64,000 bases of DNA. Origin: Methylobacterium sp. 17Sr1-1 (GTDB lineage: Bacteria; Pseudomonadota; Alphaproteobacteria; Rhizobiales; Beijerinckiaceae). Under the pieces are notes generated by a model. The model ran no database searches. It saw nothing but the letters and a program-made list of their open reading frames with translations, and had not been told where the DNA came from. The stretch lies in the NCBI RefSeq assembly GCF_003173775.1, contig NZ_CP029552.1, forward strand, positions 3,582,001 to 3,646,000, given 5' to 3'. The first letter of the stretch is position 1. The number at the start of each line of letters is the position of its first letter. Positions 1 through 8,241 of this stretch are shown here, one piece after another. The position numbers and the translations under genes are program-made.

Positions 1-2115
1 GAGGCCGAACCCGCCCTTGATCTTCGGTACGCTGTCCTGGTCGACCAGGGCCGTCTCGCTGCCCTCGAACTCGGGCAGTTCGTCCTGGTTGAGCACGCTC
101 TCGGAATCGACCGGGACGAGGCGGGTCGCGAGGTAGGCCCGGGGTTTGGCCGGGTCGAGGCGGTAGATCCACATCTCGCCCGAGCCGTAGAGCAGCTTGG
201 CGCCGGTCAGCTGCGGGAAGTGCCGCGGCAGCCGCTCGGCCGGCCGGTCGAGGACGAGGTATTCGAGGCCGAGCAGGCTCGCGAGCCGCGAGCGGTAGCC
301 GCGGAACAGGCCGGGGAACTGGCGCAGGTTCGGATCGGCGGCGTTCTCGCCGGGGCCGACGGCGCGCTCGTAGTCGGCGAGCCGCAGGGGGTTGTAGCCG
401 ATCGTGTCCTCGAGCCCGAGCACCATCGAGGCGTTCTGCCAGGCGCCGCCGAGGCCCAGGATCTCGACCCGCGGATGCTCGCCCTTGGCGTGGCGGGCGT
501 CGAGCTCGGCTTTCAGCAGCGTCAGGCCCTGGAGCTGCTCCGGCGGCAGCTTCTGGAACACCGCGTAGCGGCCCGCCGGCTCGGCGTTGAGGGAGTTGCC
601 GGCGTTGCGCCAGACGAGTTCCGCCCCGAGCAAAGCCACGAGGCAGGAGGCGACGAGGGCGCGCCGGCCGGGGGCCGCCCGCAGCATCGCCACCACCGCG
701 GCGAGCGCGATGCCCGCGCCGATCAGGCCGTCGCGCAGCGCGTCCGGCAGGTGCTGGGCCTTGGCCGCGTAGGTGTAGGACACGAAGAGGATGCCACTGA
801 CGGCCGCGAGCGCGAGAGCCGGCAGGGCGAGGCGGGCGGCGCGGGCAAAGCCGATGGCGCCCGACCGGAGCCGGGGCGCGCCCTCCGTGACGTAGCGGTG
901 GACGAGGTAGCCGGCGGTGAGCGACAGCCCGATATTGATGACGAAGGTGGCGTCGGCGGGCCGGCGGTAGAGGTCGACGCCGGGGACATGATCGAAGACC
1001 GGCGCGAAGAGCGGGGTGTAGCGCCCGAGCGCGTAGAGCGTGGCGACGCCGAGCACGACGACCGGATAGCGGATCTCCCGGGCGGCCAGCCGCCCGCCGG
1101 CGATGCCGTGCCACAGGATCAGCAGAGCCGGCAGGGTCCCGGCGAAGAGGTAGTTCACCGCCCGGTCGGTCCAGGTGTTGCCGTCCATCGATTGCCAGTC
1201 CGGACCCCAGTAATCGTAGGTCCAGCGCAGCGAACCGAACACGTCGGCGAAGAGCGCGGTGGCGAAGCTCGAGGGCGGCAGCGAGCCCATGATCGCCGCG
1301 CCGTAGCCGAAGGACGGCCGGGTCGAGGTCATCAGGAACTGCATCGTGAGGAGCGAGGGCACGGCGAGCAGCGCCCCGCCGACCACCGCCATCACGGCGA
1401 GCACGCCGATCCGCGCCCGCAGGTAGGCGAACGGCGCCGGCGCCGTGAGCACCGCGTGAGCCGCGACGCCGATCAGGCTCAGGCCGCACAGGAACGCCAC
1501 CTGGTCGCGCCCCACCGTCATCACGGCGGCCACCACCGCGAAGGCGAGCCCGAAGGCGTAGGAGCGGCGGGCGAGGGCCTCCTCCAGGAGCCACCAGGCC
1601 AGCGGCACGAAGCCGTAGGAGATGATCATGCCGGTGTGCTGGAGCCGGGCCGAGGCCGAGCCGCCGAGCACGAACACCATCGCGGCCGCGACCGCGCCGG
1701 CGGCGTGCCAGCCGCGGCGGCGGAAGAGAAGCAGCGTCGCGACCGCGCCGGGAATCAGGTGGGCGAACACCACCGCGTCGAACAGTTCCATCGACGGCGA
1801 CGGGTCGAGCCACGCCAAGAGCAGCATGGTCGGGGTGAAGAGGAGCGATTGCGGATCCGCGACCGAGGGGTGCCCGGCGAAGTGGTAGGGGTTCCACAGC
1901 GGCAATTCGCCGTTCGCGAGCGCCGCCCCGAGGTAGCGCAGCATCGGGTAGAAGTGGTTCTTCGAATCCCACGGCACCACCGCGCCGTGAAGCGGCCACA
2001 CCGCCGCCGCGGCGGCCCAGAACAGCAGCACGGCGGCGAGCGCCAGCCAGAAGTCCCGGGAACTCCAGGAACGGGCGAGGCCAGATTGGGAACGGGATGC
2101 GGGGGAGCGCGTCAT
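1..2115 (-). CDS. YfhO-like multi-spanning membrane protein, 3' end beyond window
   Basis: The gene reads leftward off the window edge; 705 codons from the ATG at 2115 are visible with no stop. A first membrane segment lies at about residues 22-40, followed by a WD pair (49-50) and the motif PLWNPYHFAGHP (72-83). That motif is typical of YfhO-type and related polyprenyl-sugar-dependent glycosyltransferase-like membrane proteins. Many further hydrophobic segments follow, then a soluble C-terminal part from about residue 500. A role in transferring sugars to an envelope polymer is the family inference; the substrate is unknown. Membrane location is clear, the exact family is moderately sure. 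Confidence 0.75.
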   Translation of the reverse strand, partial: MTRSPASRSQSGLARSWSSRDFWLALAAVLLFWAAAAAVWPLHGAVVPWDSKNHFYPMLRYLGAALANGELPLWNPYHFAGHPSVADPQSLLFTPTMLLLAWLDPSPSMELFDAVVFAHLIPGAVATLLLFRRRGWHAAGAVAAAMVFVLGGSASARLQHTGMIISYGFVPLAWWLLEEALARRSYAFGLAFAVVAAVMTVGRDQVAFLCGLSLIGVAAHAVLTAPAPFAYLRARIGVLAVMAVVGGALLAVPSLLTMQFLMTSTRPSFGYGAAIMGSLPPSSFATALFADVFGSLRWTYDYWGPDWQSMDGNTWTDRAVNYLFAGTLPALLILWHGIAGGRLAAREIRYPVVVLGVATLYALGRYTPLFAPVFDHVPGVDLYRRPADATFVINIGLSLTAGYLVHRYVTEGAPRLRSGAIGFARAARLALPALALAAVSGILFVSYTYAAKAQHLPDALRDGLIGAGIALAAVVAMLRAAPGRRALVASCLVALLGAELVWRNAGNSLNAEPAGRYAVFQKLPPEQLQGLTLLKAELDARHAKGEHPRVEILGLGGAWQNASMVLGLEDTIGYNPLRLADYERAVGPGENAADPNLRQFPGLFRGYRSRLASLLGLEYLVLDRPAERLPRHFPQLTGAKLLYGSGEMWIYRLDPAKPRAYLATRLVPVDSESVLNQDELPEFEGSETALVDQDSVPKIKGGFGL

Positions 2116-2280
2116 GGTGCGGTCGGCGTCCTCGGCCCCGGTTCGCCCGGCGCCCGGCTTCACGTCGCGCCCGGACGTGGCCGTCCGGGGCGGAATGGTG
2201 CTTAAAGGGAGCATCGGGGCGCCAGGATGGCAGCCTGTCGTCTCCGTCCGTCCGCTATAGCTCAAGCCACTGAAGCCGAG

Positions 2281-2844
2281 ATGAACGCAATCCTCGACCT
2301 TCTCCGTACCCGCCGCTCGGTCGCGCCGGCGCAGCTCGCCGGCCCCGGCCCGTCCCCCGAGGAGCTGGACGCCATCCTCGCCGTCGCGTCCCGCGTGCCG
2401 GACCACGGCAAGCTCGCGCCCTGGCGCTTCATCGTGATCGAGGGCGAGGGACAGGCCCGCATCGGCCGCGTGGTGGCCGAGGCCTACCGGGCCGACCACC
2501 CGGAGGCCGACGACAAGCGGCTCGCCCTCGAGGCCGGGCGGCTGGCCCAGGCGCCGCTCGTGATCGCCGTGGTGTCGCGGGCCGGCACGCACGTGAAGAT
2601 CCCCGAGTGGGAGCAGGTGCTCTCGGCCGGCGCCGCCTGCATGAACCTCATCGTGGCGGCCAACGGTCTTGGCTTTCGCACCGCCTGGCTCACGGAGTGG
2701 ATGGCCTATGACCGCCGGGTGCTCGACGCGCTGGGCCTCGACCCGGCCGAGCGGCTGGCGGGCTTCGTCCATGTCGGCCGGGCCGAGCAGGTGCCGCCCG
2801 ACCGGCCGCGGCCGGCGCTGCCTGAGATCGTGACGCGGTACTGA
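2281..2844 (+). CDS. nitroreductase family protein (YdjA-like)
   Basis: A 187-residue FMN-dependent NAD(P)H oxidoreductase of the nitroreductase fold. The N-terminal RTRRS (9-13) is the usual phosphate-binding segment. PDHGKLAPWRF (40-50) matches the YdjA/RutE-like subgroup, which reads 'APDHxxxxPWxF'. The in-frame codon at 2227 would add 18 residues of no family similarity, so I chose the ATG at 2281. The physiological substrate of this subgroup is unknown; it reduces nitroaromatics or quinones in vitro in related proteins. It is followed by a flavin reductase on the same strand about 100 bases later, so a shared flavin role is possible. Confidence 0.88.
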   Translation: MNAILDLLRTRRSVAPAQLAGPGPSPEELDAILAVASRVPDHGKLAPWRFIVIEGEGQARIGRVVAEAYRADHPEADDKRLALEAGRLAQAPLVIAVVSRAGTHVKIPEWEQVLSAGAACMNLIVAANGLGFRTAWLTEWMAYDRRVLDALGLDPAERLAGFVHVGRAEQVPPDRPRPALPEIVTRY

Positions 2845-2945
2845 CTGGCGGCGGGCTGGTCTCGGGGCCCCCGGGATGCTCTACCGGTCGCCTTCAAGGC
2901 CCGCGCCGGCGGGCCGCCCGCTCTCCAAACGCCCCGGGACCGCCG

Positions 2946-3572
2946 ATGCATTACGACGCCGAGACCCGCACCCTGAAGCACAACCCGTTCAAGGCCCTGG
3001 TGGCGCCGCGCCCGATCGGCTGGGTCAGCGCGCTCAGCGCCGAAGGCCAGCTGAACCTCTCGCCCTACTCGTTCTTCAACGGGGTCGGGGACAGCCCCGA
3101 GATGGTGATGTTCTCCTCCTACGGCCGCAAGGACGCGCTGACCTTCGCGGAGGAGGGTGGCGAGTTCGTCTGCAGCCTCGCGACCTTCGACCTGCGGGAG
3201 GGGATGAACCAGTCCTCGGCGCCGTTGCCGCGCGGCGAGAGCGAGTTCGCCTTCGCGAACCTCGCCACGGCGCCCTCGCGCAAGGTGCGCCCGCCGCGGG
3301 TGGCGGACGCTCCCGCCGCCCTCGAATGCCAATGGCTCCAGACCATCCCGCTGGTGCCGGCCGGGGGCGGGGAGGCGGCCTACTTCATGGTGATCGGCCA
3401 GGTGGTGTCGATGTACATCGACGACCGCTTCGTGACCCCGGAGGGCCGGGTGGATACCGGGGCGATGCGCCCGATCATGCGCGGCGGCTATTTCGATTAC
3501 TTCACGGTCGTGTCCGAGAACCGCTTCGAGATGCGCCGGCCTGCGGGCGGGGGGGATATGCCGAAGCGGTGA
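2946..3572 (+). CDS. flavin reductase-like FMN-binding protein
   Basis: A 208-residue protein of the FMN-binding split-barrel (flavin reductase-like) family. PRPIGWVSAL (21-30) and the NLSPYSFFNG segment (37-46) are the characteristic FMN-contacting stretches. The length and the long insertion after the first half fit the larger soluble members of this family, often annotated as flavin reductases or FMN-binding oxidoreductases of unknown substrate. The ATG lies just after the short gap behind the nitroreductase gene, consistent with co-transcription. The family is sure, the specific reaction is not. Confidence 0.88.
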   Translation: MHYDAETRTLKHNPFKALVAPRPIGWVSALSAEGQLNLSPYSFFNGVGDSPEMVMFSSYGRKDALTFAEEGGEFVCSLATFDLREGMNQSSAPLPRGESEFAFANLATAPSRKVRPPRVADAPAALECQWLQTIPLVPAGGGEAAYFMVIGQVVSMYIDDRFVTPEGRVDTGAMRPIMRGGYFDYFTVVSENRFEMRRPAGGGDMPKR

Positions 3573-3681
3573 GGGCGGGCGCCTCGCGCGGCTTGGGTGG
3601 TGCCGGAGGCCGCACCCTCGGCCGCGCGTGATCCGGGTGCGATTTCATGCTACCGGCATGGCTGATCGCCGAGGGTCCGCC

Positions 3682-3975
3682 ATGCAGGACGCCGAGACAA
3701 TCAGCATCACCATGACGTCCGAACAGCTCCGCGCGGTGCGCGAGAGCGTCGCGTTAGGCGAATACGCCTCCACGAGCGAAGTGCTGCGCGACGCGGTGCG
3801 CCTCTGGCAGCGCCAGCGGGAGGAGCACGCCGAGCGCCTGAACGCCATCCGCGCCCGCATCCGCCGTTCGCTGGACGATCCGCGTCCATCACTCACGCTC
3901 GACCAGGTCGACGCCCATCTGGAAGAACTGTTCGCGGAAGCGGAGAAATCCCTGAAAGACGCCGGACGTGCGTAG
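3682..3975 (+). CDS. ParD-like type II antitoxin
   Basis: A 97-residue protein. It starts with a ribbon-helix-helix DNA-binding region (ISITMTSEQLRAVRESVALG, residues 6-25), then an EYASTSEVLRDAVRLW helix and a charged C-terminal tail, as in ParD/CopG antitoxins. These bind and neutralise ParE toxins and repress their own promoter. The ATG at 3682 is preferred because upstream in-frame codons add non-homologous residues. The 3' end overlaps the start of the parE-like reading frame at 3968 by eight bases, the normal antitoxin-toxin arrangement. The partner toxin is frameshifted here. Confidence 0.85.
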   Translation: MQDAETISITMTSEQLRAVRESVALGEYASTSEVLRDAVRLWQRQREEHAERLNAIRARIRRSLDDPRPSLTLDQVDAHLEELFAEAEKSLKDAGRA

Positions 3976-4287
3976 GCTGCGGGTTGAGCTTCAGCCGGAA
4001 GCCTTGGCCGACATCTTCCAGGTTGTCTGGCAAGCCAGTCGCAACCTGACCACCGCGAAAGGCTTCGTGCGCGGATCCGGGACCGGTGCAAACGCATCGG
4101 CGACGCCCCCCACGGCGGGCGCCCCCGCGACGATTTGGAACCCGGCCTGCGCACCGTGCCGTTCGAGCACAGTGCCGTGATCGCCTACCGGGTGGAATCG
4201 GATCGGGTGCGGATCACCAACGTCTTCTACGGCGGACGGGATTTCGAGGCCCTGTATCGCGATCACGAGCCTGATGATGAGGGGTAG
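3968..4287 (+). pseudogene. ParE-like toxin, frameshifted
   Basis: From the GTG at 3968 the frame reads a ParE N-terminus (RRLRVELQPEALADIFQVVW) up to FVR at about 4072. The original frame then becomes meaningless. Reading continues in the +2-shifted frame from ATC at 4075 as IRDRCKRIGDAPHGGRPRDD, then VIAYRVESDRVRITNVFYGG, ending at the TAG at 4285-4287. This is a full ParE C-terminus with the conserved 'RVxITNVFYGGRDFE' region. Only two bases (GG) separate the two readable halves, so a single-base deletion (or sequencing error) explains it. The toxin is probably inactive. Confidence 0.8.
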
Positions 4288-4405
4288 GTTGAAGCGGGAC
4301 CCCGTCACCCGCCCCCGCTTCAATCTTCCTTTACCATAACCCCAGCATCCTGAAGCCCGAGAGAGAGCCGGCCCGCGCCTTGCGGTGCCGCTCCACCGGG
4401 CCGCC

Positions 4406-5467
4406 ATGTTCCTGTTCAGCAACACGCCGTCGCAAGGGACTGCCAGCCAGGGCGCCGCCCAGGGCACCGGCCGCGCCGCCTCGGGCAACCCGGTGATCGA
4501 CGCGATCCGCCAGGGCGCCGAGAAGACCGGCGCCGCCTTCGACTACCTGCTCTCGACGGCCCAGCGCGAATCGAGCCTCAACCCGAGCGCCAAGGCAGGC
4601 ACGTCCTCGGCCACCGGCCTGTTCCAGTTCATCGAGCAGACCTGGCTCGGGGTGATGAAGCAGGACGGCCCGTCGCTCGGCCTCGGCTCCTACGCCGACG
4701 CGATCACCGCCCGCTCGTCGGGGGGCTACACGGTGAGCGATCCGGCCGCCCGGCAGGCGATCCTCGACCTGCGGCGCGACCCGGAGGTCGCCTCGGCGAT
4801 GGCCGGCGCGCTGACCCGCCGCAACGCCGACGCCCTCTCGGACGCGCTCGGCCGCGAGCCGAACCGGGCCGACCTCTACGCCGCCCACCTCCTCGGCGTG
4901 CGCGGGGCGCTGACCCTGATCCGGGCCGCCGAGGGCGCGCCGGGGCGCTCCGCCGCCGCCGACCTGCCGGAAGCCGCCGCCGGCAATCGCGGGTTGTTCT
5001 ACGACCGCACCGGCCGGGCCCGCAGCGCCTCCGAGCTCTACGCCGTGCTCGGCACCAGCCCGGGCGTCCCGTCGGCGACCGCCACGCTCACCGCGCAGGC
5101 CGCCGCGCCGACCGCCTACGCGCCCGAGGCCGGCAGCGGCCTGCGCTCGCTGTTCCAGACCGATGCCCGCCGGGGACCCGTCTCCGACAGCGTCGCCAAG
5201 CTGTGGGGCAGCCGGGGCAGCGGCGCGGCGGCGCCGAGCTACTTCCCGCGCTCGAGCGACGGGCCGGTGGTCGCCTCCGCGGCGCCCGCACCGTCGCCGG
5301 GTGCGCCGGCCGGGATCCAGGATACCCTCCGAGACACGATCCAAGATCCGAACCAAGTTCCGATCCAAGACCCTGCGGCGACCGGCGTGCCCCTGCCGCC
5401 GGCCCGGCCGCGGGAATTCGGCGGGCGCACCCGCGCCGCCGTCACGCCCTCCTCGATCCAGTCCTGA
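4406..5467 (+). CDS. lytic transglycosylase domain protein
   Basis: The protein is about 353 residues from the ATG at 4406; a GTG at 4385 in the same frame would add seven residues. Residues 25-75 hold an SLT-like segment with the catalytic-type AQRESSLNP and SATGLFQFIEQTWL. These match the transglycosylase fold, in which the Glu of the ES motif cuts peptidoglycan. The central part is helical and the C-terminal 120 residues are low-complexity Ala/Pro-rich. No clear signal peptide is visible, so export is uncertain. The next gene begins 26 bases after the stop, suggesting an operon with the DUF2336 protein. Confidence 0.8.
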   Translation: MFLFSNTPSQGTASQGAAQGTGRAASGNPVIDAIRQGAEKTGAAFDYLLSTAQRESSLNPSAKAGTSSATGLFQFIEQTWLGVMKQDGPSLGLGSYADAITARSSGGYTVSDPAARQAILDLRRDPEVASAMAGALTRRNADALSDALGREPNRADLYAAHLLGVRGALTLIRAAEGAPGRSAAADLPEAAAGNRGLFYDRTGRARSASELYAVLGTSPGVPSATATLTAQAAAPTAYAPEAGSGLRSLFQTDARRGPVSDSVAKLWGSRGSGAAAPSYFPRSSDGPVVASAAPAPSPGAPAGIQDTLRDTIQDPNQVPIQDPAATGVPLPPARPREFGGRTRAAVTPSSIQS

Positions 5468-5493
5468 AAAAAACCCCTCACGGAGCCGCGCCG

Positions 5494-6726
5494 ATGATCA
5501 TCCGCCAGTTCCTGCTCTGGACCCAGCACGAATCTGCCGGGCGCCGGGCCGAGGCGGCCTCGGCGCTCGCCCGGGCCTACCTCTACGCCAAGCTCGACCC
5601 GGCGGCGCGCTGGGAGGCGAAGACCGCCATCACGGCGCTCCTCGACGATCCCTCGCCGCTGGTGCGGCGGGCGCTCGCCGAGGCCTGCGCCAACGCCGCG
5701 GAGGCGCCCCGAACCCTGGTGGTGGCGCTCGCCCAGGACCAGGCGGAGATCGCCGGGCTGGTGCTGGCGCGCTCGCCCGTGCTGTCGGATGCCGACCTCG
5801 TCGATTGCGCCGCCGTCGGCGACGAGTCGGGCCGGGTCGCCATCGCCGGGCGGCCCCACCTCTCGGCCATGCTGTGCGGGGCGCTCGCCGAGATCGCCGG
5901 CGCCCGCGCCCTCGCGGCGCTCGCCGCCAATCCGGGCGCCGAGATCACCCGCGGCAGCCTCCTGCGCATGGTCGAGCGCCACGGCGAGGACGCCGCGCTC
6001 CGCGAGGCCCTGCTCGCCCGGGCCGACCTGCCCCTCGACGTGCGCCAGGCGGTGACCGCCCGTCTCGCCAACGCCCTGTCGGCCTTCGTGAGCGGCTGCG
6101 GCTGGCTCTCGCGCGAGCGCAGCGAGCGGGTGACCCGGGAGGCGCGCGAGCGCGCGACGCTCGGGCTCGCCGAAGGCTCGGACCGGGCCGACCTGCGCCG
6201 CCTCGTCGCGCATCTGCGCGCCGCCGCCCAGCTCACCCCCGGGCTGATCCTGCGGGCGATGCTGTCGGGCCGGATGGCCTTCACCGAGGCGGCACTGACC
6301 GAGCTCTCGGGCCTGGCGGCCGAGCGGGTGGCGGGGCTGCTGCACGATCCGCGCGGCAGCGGCATGGCGGCACTCTACCGCCGGGCCGGCCTGCCGCCCG
6401 CCCTCGAACCCGCCTTCGCGGCGGCGATGTCCGCCTGGCACGAGGAGGCGAGCGGCCTCTACGAGAGCACCGGCCCCGGCCTGTCGCGGCGGATGATCGA
6501 GCGCGCGGTGACCGCCTGCGAGCGCCTGTCCTTCGCCGATGCCCACGCCATCGTCGCGCTGCTCAACCGCTTCGACGCCGAGGCGGCCCGCGACGAGGCC
6601 CGGCTGCTCGCCCGCGCCCTGGCGAGCGAGGCCGCCACCGACACGGCGACCGGCCCCGCGGCGGAAACGATCCCCGCCGGCCTGATCGCCAGCTACCGCC
6701 GCGACCGGCCGCGCCTCGCGGCGTGA
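5494..6726 (+). CDS. DUF2336 domain-containing protein
   Basis: A 410-residue, Ala/Leu/Arg-rich, almost wholly helical protein. Short HEAT-like helical pairs are visible, for example LLDDPSPLVRRALAEACANA around residue 50. It belongs to the DUF2336 family, common in Rhizobiales and of unknown function. The ATG at 5494 follows a Gly-rich ribosome-binding stretch ('cggag', 5481-5485). Longer upstream reading in the same frame overlaps the transglycosylase gene and is not homologous. It lies 26 bases behind that gene, and a perfect 10-bp palindromic repeat 42 bases past the stop may end the transcript. Confidence 0.82.
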   Translation: MIIRQFLLWTQHESAGRRAEAASALARAYLYAKLDPAARWEAKTAITALLDDPSPLVRRALAEACANAAEAPRTLVVALAQDQAEIAGLVLARSPVLSDADLVDCAAVGDESGRVAIAGRPHLSAMLCGALAEIAGARALAALAANPGAEITRGSLLRMVERHGEDAALREALLARADLPLDVRQAVTARLANALSAFVSGCGWLSRERSERVTREARERATLGLAEGSDRADLRRLVAHLRAAAQLTPGLILRAMLSGRMAFTEAALTELSGLAAERVAGLLHDPRGSGMAALYRRAGLPPALEPAFAAAMSAWHEEASGLYESTGPGLSRRMIERAVTACERLSFADAHAIVALLNRFDAEAARDEARLLARALASEAATDTATGPAAETIPAGLIASYRRDRPRLAA

Positions 6727-6767
6727 GAGCCAGTCGGGCTTCGCAAGCAGAGTTCACAACCCTCCAC

Positions 6768-6803
6768 GTCATCCCGGTGCCGCGCAGCGGAACCCGGGAT
6801 GAC
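6768..6803. repeat. REP-like palindrome, copy 1
   Basis: A perfect 10-bp inverted repeat (GTCATCCCGG / CCGGGATGAC) encloses a GC-rich centre that recurs in the window. Copies: 8054-8090 with inverted 8161-8194; 25208-25240 with inverted 25311-25347; 33387-33419 with inverted 33488-33525; and 55132-55167. All are intergenic. This copy lies just behind the DUF2336 gene and could also act as an RNA hairpin at its 3' end. Confidence 0.8.
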
Positions 6804-6873
6804 ACGGAGAGAAGCGTCGGAGTGGGGGTGCTCGATCGACCGGCGCGACCGATCGGCCAAGCTCCGGACGCCG

Positions 6874-6990
6874 TCAGCGCCCGACCGCCCGCCGGTCGGC
6901 GCACATCACCGCCGCGGCGAGGTAGCCGGCGAGCGAGACCATCACGGATTGGGTGTAGATCGGTCGAACGAAATGCGCGGAAACGCTCAT
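6874..6990 (-). CDS. small predicted membrane protein (38 aa)
   Basis: A 38-codon frame starts at the ATG at 6990, preceded by a strong ribosome-binding site (GGGAGGA, seven bases upstream region 6995-7005). It encodes a short amphipathic N-terminus, then a hydrophobic stretch (SVMVSLAGYLAAAVMC, residues 15-30), then a basic tail ending AVGR. The single membrane segment and positive cytoplasmic tail fit a small inner-membrane peptide. I recognise no family. Support comes from the ribosome-binding site and the coherent topology; it stands alone in a 566-base interval. Confidence 0.5.
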   Translation of the reverse strand: MSVSAHFVRPIYTQSVMVSLAGYLAAAVMCADRRAVGR

Positions 6991-7292
6991 CGATTCCTCC
7001 CGATTCGGGTTGCGCATCTTGCTTACGCTGCCGTGCGGTGCAGCGACAAGCCTTTGTTGCAGAGAATTTTATCCTTAAACCGTCGGGATTAAGATTCGGG
7101 TGTTCTTTCGTGGTCTCGGTATGGCGAAGCGAAGGACCGCGCTCCCCGGCGGGGCGCACTCGATTTTGAAGCCTGGAACATCGTGTCATCATCGCGCGGT
7201 CTTCCGCCGTGCTGCGGCTTAACGGTTAACTCGGCGAGGCGGCGGCGCGGAGAGCGTAAGAGACGCGCCCCTTCCTGAACCGAGCATCACCG

Positions 7293-7997
7293 ATGACCCA
7301 TGGCTGGGACGAGTCCGCCGCCGCCTGGATCGCCGACATGGGCGAGGCAGGCGATTTCGGCCGCGCCTGCGTGCTCGATGCGCCGATGCTGGCGCGGATC
7401 CGCGGCCGCGGCTTCCGCCGGGCCCTCGATGTCGGCTGCGGCGAGGGCCGCTTCTGCCGAATGGTGCAGGATCACGGGGTCGGGACGGTCGGCATCGATC
7501 CCACCGACGCCCTGCTGCGGCAGGCCCGGGCCCGCGATCCGGCGGGCATCTATCTCCCGGGCCGCGCCGAGGCGCTGCCCTTCGCGGACGGCGCCTTCGA
7601 CCTCGTCGTCAGCTATCTCACGCTGATCGACATCCCGGACATCCGCGCGGCGATCCCCGAGATGGCCCGCGTCCTGGCGCCCGGCGGCTCGCTCCTGATC
7701 GCCAACCTGGCGAGTTTCTGCACCGCCGGCGGCTGGACCGAGGATCCCGACGGCGTCCGCCGCTTCCGGATCGACGATTACCTGGAGGAGCGGGCCGAGT
7801 GGGCGGCGTGGCACGGCATCCGGGTGCACAACTGGCACCGGCCGCTCTCGCTCACCATGAGTCTGCTGCTCGGGCAGGGGCTGGCATTGCGCCACTTCGA
7901 CGAGCCGGCGCCGCAGGGCGGCGATCCGGCGAAGGTCGCGCGCTACCGGCGGGTGCCGTGGTTCGTGGTGATGGAGTGGGAGAAGGCGAGCGACTGA
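7293..7997 (+). CDS. class I SAM-dependent methyltransferase
   Basis: A 234-residue protein with the Rossmann methyltransferase core. Motif I is LDVGCGEGRFC (45-55), followed by an acidic ribose-contact strand GIDP (about 68-71), motif IV FDLVVSYLTLIDI and the post-motif MARVLAPGGSLLI. These are the hallmarks of the UbiE/COQ5-like methyltransf_11 class. The substrate cannot be told from sequence. The gene is isolated: a gene-poor stretch precedes it and a pair of REP palindromes follows. An ATG start at 7293 with a full N-terminal helix is well placed. Confidence 0.88.
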   Translation: MTHGWDESAAAWIADMGEAGDFGRACVLDAPMLARIRGRGFRRALDVGCGEGRFCRMVQDHGVGTVGIDPTDALLRQARARDPAGIYLPGRAEALPFADGAFDLVVSYLTLIDIPDIRAAIPEMARVLAPGGSLLIANLASFCTAGGWTEDPDGVRRFRIDDYLEERAEWAAWHGIRVHNWHRPLSLTMSLLLGQGLALRHFDEPAPQGGDPAKVARYRRVPWFVVMEWEKASD

Positions 7998-8053
7998 CGA
8001 TTGTCGCCATGATGCGCGGGGCGGCGTGTCCATGCCGGCTTCCCCCTCACGGG

Positions 8054-8194
8054 GTCATCCCGGGGCTCGCCGAAGGCGACAACCCGGGATCCATGACCTC
8101 TGAGGGTGCAGGCTCGGTCTGAACGCCAGCCGCCTCATCCTGAAGCGTCGGCGGTTGTGGATTCCGGGTTCCGCTATCGCGGCCCCGGAATGAC
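8054..8194. repeat. paired REP-like palindromes, inverted orientation
   Basis: Two copies of the GTCATCCCGG-type palindrome (8054-8090 and 8161-8194) face each other across about 70 bases, in the gap between the methyltransferase and opgH genes. The second copy has the variant ATTCCGG arms. Pairs of this kind resemble bacterial BIMEs built from REP units. Confidence 0.75.
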
Positions 8195-8241
8195 GTCGGA
8201 GGATGTCGAGTCTGCCGCGCAGGGCCGCCGATGTACGGGGA

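Noticed and set aside
220..2205. 661-codon open frame on the plus strand
   Set aside because: Lies antisense to the YfhO-like gene; Arg/Gly/Glu-rich low-complexity translation with no motif, caused by high GC3 of the real gene.
3968..4180. Programmed frameshifting in the parE-like gene
   Set aside because: No slippery heptamer or downstream structure at 4067-4075; a plain one-base deletion is simpler.
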